Below, piece after piece: positions 5,188-9,952 of a stretch of 9,952 nucleotides of DNA. A program made the translations under genes and the position numbers. Source of the stretch: Calditrichaeota bacterium AABM5.125.24 (lineage in GTDB: Bacteria > Electryoneota > AABM5-125-24 > Hatepunaeales > Hatepunaeaceae); the NCBI GenBank assembly GCA_002127415.1, contig MWJR01000061.1, positions 1-9,952 on the forward strand, written 5' to 3'. The notes under the pieces are model-generated. The model worked only from the letters and a program-made list of their open reading frames with translations, searched no databases and was not told where the DNA came from. Every line of letters starts with the position of its first letter. Position 1 is the stretch's first letter.

Positions 5188-7212
5188 ATGAACCGGAAAA
5201 TAATACTCCCCTGCCTGATGCTGCTTTTATTTGCCCTGGATCTAACGGCGCAAAGCAGTTCAGGATCACCCCTGCCCCCGGGTGACGAACCGCCGCCTAC
5301 GGTCTTCAGCCGCATCGCTGCAGCCGGCGGGGCTGAAGATCACGACGATGCGGATCGCGTGATCGTCTATGACCTGGCTGTCAACCGCGTCAAGGAGAGC
5401 GGCGTTACCGAAGTTGATGGCTACGTCATCTATAAAGTCCTCACCGATGAAGGATGCAGGAACCTCTCCGTCCTCACCTGGGACTACGAGCCACAAAGCA
5501 GCTACGTGAAGGTGGAGGAGGTGAACCTCATCCGCGGGGAGGAGAAGATTCCGGTTGATGTCGGGAGGGTATTAGACATCACTGCGCCCCAGAGCGGGAT
5601 CTATTGGGGTAGAAGACAGAAATCGCTGGGGCTGCCCCGGCTGCAGACCGGGGATGGGATCGAGGTGAGAACCTTCCGCAAGGGGTTTTCCTATGCCCTG
5701 CTTTCCTCATCAGACGAACCACCCGATGATGACCGTTACATTCCACCGATGCCGGGGGAGTATTTCGATATCGTCCGATTTGAAGCCACGGTGCCGATCA
5801 TCGAGAAGAGGTATGTGCTGACACTACCGAGAGATAAAGGGTTGCAATCGCAGGTCTATAACGGCACGCTGTTCAGCAGCACAGGTTATACCGCCGACAG
5901 CACCATTTACGCCTGGTGGGGGCTGGATGTTCCGGCCTCCAGGCCGGAACGCTACCGACCAAGTGCCAACGACCTGGTGACCAAGGTGGTGATGAGCACG
6001 GCTGAGAGCTGGGAGGCCAAGAGCCGCTGGTTCTTTGAGATCAATGAAGGGCAATTCGAGGTCACACCAGCCATCCAGGCCAAGGTTGACCAGATACTGA
6101 AAGGAGCCGGAGTGGCGAAAGGCGGTGAGGATGAGAAGGCGGCGGTGCTGCTGCACTGGGTGGCGCAGAACATCCGTTACAGCGGCCAGACGATGGGTGA
6201 AGGGGAGGGGTTCACCCTGCATCCGGGTTGGATGATCTTCCAGCAGCGCAGCGGTGTGTGCAAGGACATTGCCGGGATGCTGGTCACGATGATGCGTGCC
6301 GCCAAGATGGACTCCTATGCCGCGATGACCATGGCCGGCAGCCGGATAGAAGACCTCCCGGCCGACCAGTTCAACCACTGCGTCGTGGCTCTCAGGAAGG
6401 ATGACGGGCGCTTCGTGATGTTCGACCCGACCTGGGCGCCCTTTTACAGGGACATCTGGTCGAAGCTCGAGTCCGAACAGCATTACGTTATAGGAACCCC
6501 CCGAGGGGAGGCCCTGAGCCGGATCCCTTACAGCCCGCCCGAGGAGTCGCCGCTGTTCGTGACCAGCACTGCCCGGATCGACGCTGAAGGCAACCTCGAG
6601 GGAACCTTAGAGCTGCACAGTGACGGTGCGATCGACTCCCGCCTGCGACGGATGTTGACCGGAAGCAGGCGTTGTGATCTGGATGCCTTTATCGCCGGGG
6701 TTCTGCAGCCTATCAGCGACCGGGTTGAGGGGATAAGCTATGAACACGGCGAGCTGCTCGATTTCAGCCGGGGGATGTGGTGGCGGATCAGCTACCGGGT
6801 TCCAGAATACGCGCTGCCGGTGGACGGCGGTCTGGAATTTCGCAGCCCGATGATGCAGGTGACCACCAGCAACCGATACCTGCTGCGTCCGGGCGGATAC
6901 GAATGGCAGGAGGAGAGGTCGGGCGACCTCTTCCTCTACTACACCCAACTGCTCACCGGAGAGGAAGAGATCTCACTGCCGAAGGGCCTGTCGCTCAGCA
7001 ACCCACCTGAAAGTGATGAGGTCGATGAAACTTACGCTTACTGGAAGGGCAGCAGCGAGATGAAAGGGCGTCTGCTCCAGGTGAATCAGAGGGTGGAGAT
7101 CAGGCGTCGTCAGATCCCCCCGGACGGTTATCCGGGTTTCCGCGATGCGATCAACGGCGCCAGGGATTATGCGGAAACTGTTTTCCGCGCCGAGAAAGGA
7201 GGCGCAAGATGA
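5188..7212 (+). CDS. Secreted DUF3857/transglutaminase-like protein, triad intact
   Basis: This 674-residue exported protein has the layout of DUF3857 proteins with a central transglutaminase-like core; their substrate is not established. The signal peptide is MNRKIILPC followed by a Leu-rich core, with likely cleavage after LTA21. A DUF3857-like beta-rich region spans about 57-230. The transglutaminase-like core is at about 315-425, with Cys358 in SGVCKD, His397 in FNHCVV and Asp413 in FDPTW. This is the Cys-His-Asp order of papain-fold transglutaminases and related peptidases. A beta-rich C-terminal part (about 455-640) resembles the usual DUF3858-like tail. The frame is open from ATG 5125, but that start lies within the hairpin repeat and would put 21 polar residues before the signal peptide, so I chose ATG 5188 (AAGGA and GGA just upstream). 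The gene overlaps the next by ATGA. A 22-nt perfect inverted repeat lies inside it at 5929-5950. Family and triad are clear from motifs; cross-linking, deamidation or peptidase activity is undecided. Confidence 0.88.
   Translation: MNRKIILPCLMLLLFALDLTAQSSSGSPLPPGDEPPPTVFSRIAAAGGAEDHDDADRVIVYDLAVNRVKESGVTEVDGYVIYKVLTDEGCRNLSVLTWDYEPQSSYVKVEEVNLIRGEEKIPVDVGRVLDITAPQSGIYWGRRQKSLGLPRLQTGDGIEVRTFRKGFSYALLSSSDEPPDDDRYIPPMPGEYFDIVRFEATVPIIEKRYVLTLPRDKGLQSQVYNGTLFSSTGYTADSTIYAWWGLDVPASRPERYRPSANDLVTKVVMSTAESWEAKSRWFFEINEGQFEVTPAIQAKVDQILKGAGVAKGGEDEKAAVLLHWVAQNIRYSGQTMGEGEGFTLHPGWMIFQQRSGVCKDIAGMLVTMMRAAKMDSYAAMTMAGSRIEDLPADQFNHCVVALRKDDGRFVMFDPTWAPFYRDIWSKLESEQHYVIGTPRGEALSRIPYSPPEESPLFVTSTARIDAEGNLEGTLELHSDGAIDSRLRRMLTGSRRCDLDAFIAGVLQPISDRVEGISYEHGELLDFSRGMWWRISYRVPEYALPVDGGLEFRSPMMQVTTSNRYLLRPGGYEWQEERSGDLFLYYTQLLTGEEEISLPKGLSLSNPPESDEVDETYAYWKGSSEMKGRLLQVNQRVEIRRRQIPPDGYPGFRDAINGARDYAETVFRAEKGGAR
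5929..5950. repeat. 22-nt perfect inverted repeat within a CDS
   Basis: GTTCCGGCCT (5929-5938) and AGGCCGGAAC (5941-5950) are exact reverse complements separated by CC. It encodes the linker VPASRPER (residues 248-255 counted from ATG 5188), just after the DUF3857-like region. It may be a product of local codon use; no flanking direct repeat was noticed. Confidence 0.75.
7198..7202 (+). promoter_or_regulatory. Ribosome binding site GGAGG inside the preceding CDS
   Basis: GGAGG ends 6 nt before the ATG at 7209 and lies within the last codons of the upstream DUF3857 gene. With the ATGA stop/start overlap this indicates translational coupling of the two genes. It is also the strongest ribosome binding site on the plus strand here and fixes the downstream start. 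Confidence 0.85.
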
Positions 7213-9176
7213 GTGCAACATCACGCACCTTAATTCTGGCGCTCCTCATATCCACCCAATATTCGATTAACATTTCATCCGGACAGGCCCAAACCTCAAT
7301 AACCGGCAAACAGAACATCGCTGAGCTCCTGGAAATTGCCGATCAAACCTTCAACCTGGTGAGTCAGGACGCCGTCATCCTGTTCGACGGCTGCCGGGTG
7401 GAATGGCAGGCCGGCGGAGGATTGAAGACCTCTGTTCACCGCATCATCTGGATAAACAGCGCCGCCGTGGTCAGGCATTACGGCGACCACCGCATACCGT
7501 TCGACGGTGCTCACCAGACTTTTACAGTTGAAGCCCTGCGCACCTGGCGTGATGGCCAGTGGTGGGATTCGGACACCACCGGCATAGTCGAAACCCTCCC
7601 CTTCGCAGTCCAGAAGGCCTACGACTATACCAATATGCGAGAGATGATGCTGCTTCACGACGGGATCGAGCTGCCCTGCGTGCTGGAAGTGGCATACGTC
7701 ATCGAAGACAAGGAAGCCCCCACCTTTGATTCCCCCCACGCTGAGCAGGTGGGGAGGAGAGGTGAAGAGGGTCTCTGGCTGTTTGCTAAAGATGATCCGG
7801 TGGCGCTGTCGCAGTTCACCCTCGGCCTTCCGTCCGATCGAACTCCCCGCATCTATGCATCAGAGGGTGTTCCAGCGCCGGTCTTCGAATCGAACCAGCA
7901 GCTCGGCCTGGATATCTATACCTATGAAATGGAAAATATCCCCGCTCTGCCCTACCCTCACACGGCCGATCCCGCGGCATACACTCCTCACGTCACCTGG
8001 TCAACCTGGGACAGCTGGAGTGAACTGGGTAAGGATCTGAAGCATTCCCTTGAAACCGCATTGGAGCTGGATGAGGCTCTGAAGGACAGCTTAATCAGTC
8101 TGCTCGACGATGCCTATACAACGACTGATAAGGCAAAGCGCATTGCGGAGTTCGTTGACCGTTCGACCCGCTATATCAGCTATCCCGAGCGATACTGGCG
8201 GTGGAACCATCGTCCGGCGCACCGAACCTTCGCTACGGCATACGGTCACAGGCTCGACCGCGCGGTCCTCGCTGCAGCCCTCTTCCGGGAAGCCGGCTTC
8301 AAGGCATTCCCCGTCTTCAGGGGGACCGGATTTGGTGATGTGAATGAGGATATTGCAAGCCTCATTCGGATGGACGGGATTGCGGTGTGGGTCAGCGGGG
8401 AGGATATGTTTGAAGCATACTACGATCCGGTGAACAGCGCCATCAGCAACGGCCTGGCACCGATCTACGGACGCACGGTCTGGATCGTCGGAAGCGGTGA
8501 TGAGCCGCGGGTCACCTGGGATGGGGAGAAAATGGAAAGCCGTCTTGAGGTGCGGCTCCGCATCAGCTATGACCGGGAAAAGAAAATCTGGCACGGTCGT
8601 GGCTATTACAATGCAACACAGGGCCTTAACCCGCACCACCGGATGGAAGGGGTGGCTAGCGAAGCACAGGAATTCCTGGAGTCGGTTCTGTCCGGTGTAA
8701 TAAACGGAGCGGAGATTACGAATTACAACCCGGTAACCTGGAGCCGCTTCATTATTTCAGTCGGATTCGAGTTCACCGCTCCGGTGGGGGAAGTGGACCC
8801 TTACGGAAGACACTCTCTTTCTATCGACGAACCGGCGGGGGGGGTGTTCGACAGGTTGCCGGAAGACATTGAACTGTGTGTCGAGGAGAGAAATTCGCCG
8901 GTTCGACTGCCGGGGCTGATGGAACAGATCGTCGAGGTGAGTCTGGACAGTGAGGGGTGGGATATCGTCTATCAGCCATCACCACGCGCACTTGAGAACG
9001 ATGCCGGGGGCTTTCATATCAAGGTCGAAGAGAAGGATGGCAGGAGGGTGGTCACCCGTCAACTTAGGCTTACCAAGGCGAGTTGTCCCGCTGCGGACTG
9101 GCCCCAACTGCGCGCGCTTCTTCTGGCCGACCGGAGCGAACGCAACCGAACCGTGCTTCTGAAGAGGATAGATTGA
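7209..9176 (+). CDS. Secreted DUF3857-type protein with degenerate transglutaminase-like core
   Basis: This 655-residue exported protein is a divergent paralogue of the upstream gene product. Residues 1-27 are a signal peptide (hydrophobic LILALLIS, likely cut after GQA). Residues 52-250 are a DUF3857-like beta-rich region. Residues about 310-410 match the transglutaminase-like core: RYISYPERY (321-329), then GHRLDRAVLAA (346-356) where the upstream protein has GVCKDIAGMLV, so the catalytic Cys is Arg348. The His position is Gly390 in DGIAVWV, while the Asp is kept as Asp406 in YYDPVNS. None of its four Cys residues (62, 157, 557, 626) is near the site, so it is probably not a thiol enzyme and may bind substrate or partner the upstream protein. 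Residues 440-655 form a beta-rich tail. The ATG overlaps the upstream stop and has GGAGG 6 nt before it. Homology to the neighbour rests on matched architecture and a few shared motifs. A distinct uncharacterised family is the alternative. Confidence 0.82.
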   Translation: MSATSRTLILALLISTQYSINISSGQAQTSITGKQNIAELLEIADQTFNLVSQDAVILFDGCRVEWQAGGGLKTSVHRIIWINSAAVVRHYGDHRIPFDGAHQTFTVEALRTWRDGQWWDSDTTGIVETLPFAVQKAYDYTNMREMMLLHDGIELPCVLEVAYVIEDKEAPTFDSPHAEQVGRRGEEGLWLFAKDDPVALSQFTLGLPSDRTPRIYASEGVPAPVFESNQQLGLDIYTYEMENIPALPYPHTADPAAYTPHVTWSTWDSWSELGKDLKHSLETALELDEALKDSLISLLDDAYTTTDKAKRIAEFVDRSTRYISYPERYWRWNHRPAHRTFATAYGHRLDRAVLAAALFREAGFKAFPVFRGTGFGDVNEDIASLIRMDGIAVWVSGEDMFEAYYDPVNSAISNGLAPIYGRTVWIVGSGDEPRVTWDGEKMESRLEVRLRISYDREKKIWHGRGYYNATQGLNPHHRMEGVASEAQEFLESVLSGVINGAEITNYNPVTWSRFIISVGFEFTAPVGEVDPYGRHSLSIDEPAGGVFDRLPEDIELCVEERNSPVRLPGLMEQIVEVSLDSEGWDIVYQPSPRALENDAGGFHIKVEEKDGRRVVTRQLRLTKASCPAADWPQLRALLLADRSERNRTVLLKRID

Positions 9177-9197
9177 CCCGTTGAGTAAGAGACCCGG

Positions 9198-9242
9198 GCG
9201 AGGGTTCGCCGGTCTATACCAACCGGCGGGGTTCGCTCTCGC
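9198..9242. other. Compound hairpin in the region before the PEPCK-like gene
   Basis: CGCCGGT (9207-9213) and ACCGGCG (9222-9228) form a 7-bp stem with an 8-nt loop. GCGAG (9198-9202) and CTCGC (9238-9242) can close it with an internal loop. GGGTTCGC occurs twice, at 9202-9209 and 9229-9236. It lies 21 nt after the stop of the second DUF3857 gene and could end that transcript, but there is no T-run. GGCGA (9197-9201) with TCGCC (9206-9210) is a competing small hairpin. Confidence 0.5.
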
Positions 9243-9262
9243 AGCAGCGGCTTGCAGCAGCG
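9241..9262 (+). repeat. 9-bp direct repeat
   Basis: GCAGCAGCG occurs at 9241-9249 and again at 9254-9262, separated by GCTT. It sits just upstream of the TATAAT box at 9266, where a -35 element or activator would bind. It is short and could be chance. Confidence 0.5.
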
Positions 9263-9265
9263 TGG

Positions 9266-9271
9266 TATAAT
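9266..9271 (+). promoter_or_regulatory. Possible -10 box TATAAT of the PEPCK-like gene
   Basis: A perfect TATAAT lies 54 bp before the ATG at 9326. No -35 hexamer occurs at 16-18 nt spacing (the bases there are AGCAGC), so the promoter would depend on an activator or be weak. It is not a clean match to the Bacteroides TAnnTTTG element either. Confidence 0.35.
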
Positions 9272-9325
9272 TTGTATATTTCTTTCATAAATACCACCGT
9301 CCTTGTTCAATTATAACCCGAAACC

Positions 9326-9952
9326 ATGAGCGACATCTACGACGAAATTGCCTACAGGCAATTTGCTGAGAACCTGACCCGAGCCCTGTCTGGACCGAAC
9401 ATCCGCCATTCAGGGCTGGAGGCGCTGCGCCGTCCTGCCCTTAAAACCGGCACCCGAACCAGGTTCGGCTCCTGGGGATGGCGTTCGGCGGTATCGAGCC
9501 GTATCGCCCCCAAGACAGTCTATCTCGGGTCGCCATATGTCCGGCTGCCGAAGCCCACACCTATGCAGCAGGACCTCATCGCCGCCGCGCCTGACGAGTT
9601 GCACAAGGTGCTCCAGCTGGTCCAGGACCTCCCGATGGTCCACCTCCGGCGCCGGATGTGTGATAACAGCGAATATAACCCGATCTGCAACCTGTATATA
9701 TCGGTGGCCGACCATAAGAACTACCGTCTGGCCTATATGTGGGGAAAGACGATGGGCGAGCCGTCGAAGAGAAGGCCCGGTCCCGAGTTCATTATGATTC
9801 ACATCCCGGAGGAGCACCACCTCCGGCAGCAGGTTCTGGTTCTTCCCGAATACAACATCAACATTGCGCTCGGCACCGATTATATGGGTGAGAATAAGAA
9901 GGGGTTCCTGCGTCAGTCGATGTGGCATGCCGATGAACACGGTATGCTGGGG
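9326..9952 (+). CDS. PEP carboxykinase (ATP)-like protein, probably DUF4914 type; 3' end beyond the window
   Basis: The first 209 codons are present and open to the window edge. The visible part resembles the N-terminal region of ATP-dependent PEP carboxykinases: YISVADHKNYRLAYMW (124-139) recalls the ADPKYRLPVRV segment, EFIMIHIP (154-161) the next strand, and GTDYMGENKKGF (183-194) the TEYAGEMKKGIF motif whose Tyr and Lys residues contribute to the PEPCK active site. The overall length and sequence style point to the uncharacterised PEPCK-like DUF4914 group, not classical PckA, so PEPCK activity should not be assumed. The P-loop and the metal-binding residues of the kinase half would lie beyond the window. 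ATG 9326 is the first start after an in-frame TAA at 9314-9316. No Shine-Dalgarno sequence precedes it, unlike the other genes here. The product has no signal peptide and is likely cytoplasmic. Confidence 0.65.
   Translation, partial: MSDIYDEIAYRQFAENLTRALSGPNIRHSGLEALRRPALKTGTRTRFGSWGWRSAVSSRIAPKTVYLGSPYVRLPKPTPMQQDLIAAAPDELHKVLQLVQDLPMVHLRRRMCDNSEYNPICNLYISVADHKNYRLAYMWGKTMGEPSKRRPGPEFIMIHIPEEHHLRQQVLVLPEYNINIALGTDYMGENKKGFLRQSMWHADEHGMLG

Noticed and set aside
7734..7754. CCCCAC/GTGGGG hairpin in the second DUF3857 gene
   Set aside because: It is a short 6-bp stem of low-complexity C and G runs, expected by chance in GC-rich coding sequence.
9410..9940. 176-codon reading frame on the minus strand opposite the PEPCK-like gene
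   Set aside because: The plus-strand frame carries the recognisable PEPCK-type motifs and stays open to the window edge; the minus-strand frame has no family resemblance and is its shadow.

Overview
The window looks like a chromosome segment from a bacterium of the FCB superphylum, probably one of its uncultured lineages rather than a classical Bacteroidetes. The main reasons are a very large secreted protein ending in a type IX secretion (Por/T9SS) sorting domain with the YPNPFNA motif, two secreted DUF3857/transglutaminase-like proteins, and short GTAGGGGCG-headed palindromic repeats between genes. Coding sequence is fairly GC-rich and the intergenic stretches are visibly AT-richer. I see no phage, transposase, CRISPR, tRNA or rRNA signal, and no recognisable defence or biosynthetic cluster.

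Layout from left to right: (1) 116-3721 (+), a 1201-residue multidomain secreted protein with two beta-propeller-like regions, Ig-like modules, a carboxypeptidase-regulatory-like domain, a duplicated GWNL module and a C-terminal T9SS domain. Near its 3' end the coding sequence carries a hairpin flanked by 7-bp direct repeats. (2) 3812-4063 (-), a convergent 83-residue two-helix membrane protein with a textbook sigma70-type promoter at 4156-4184. (3) A 349-bp gap holding that promoter, a perfect 29-bp palindrome and a possible promoter for the next gene. (4) 4413-5108 (+), a YgeA-type amino-acid racemase with the Thr83/Cys197 pair. (5) A cluster of overlapping hairpins starting 2 bp after the racemase stop. 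(6) 5188-7212 and 7209-9176 (+), two secreted DUF3857-type proteins with a 4-bp ATGA overlap. The first keeps the Cys-His-Asp triad of transglutaminase-like enzymes and the second has lost the Cys and His. (7) A short intergenic region with a compound hairpin, a 9-bp direct repeat and a TATAAT box. (8) 9326 to the window end (+), the first 209 codons of a PEP carboxykinase-like (probably DUF4914-type) protein.

How the genes work together: only the DUF3857 pair is clearly an operon. Translational coupling plus the active/inactive split suggests the two products act together in the periplasm or at the cell surface. The T9SS protein, racemase, small membrane protein and PEPCK-like gene look like separate transcription units with no evident shared pathway. 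The points most worth following up are the enzyme/pseudoenzyme pair, the palindrome inside the T9SS protein gene, and the related palindromic repeats on both sides of the racemase gene.
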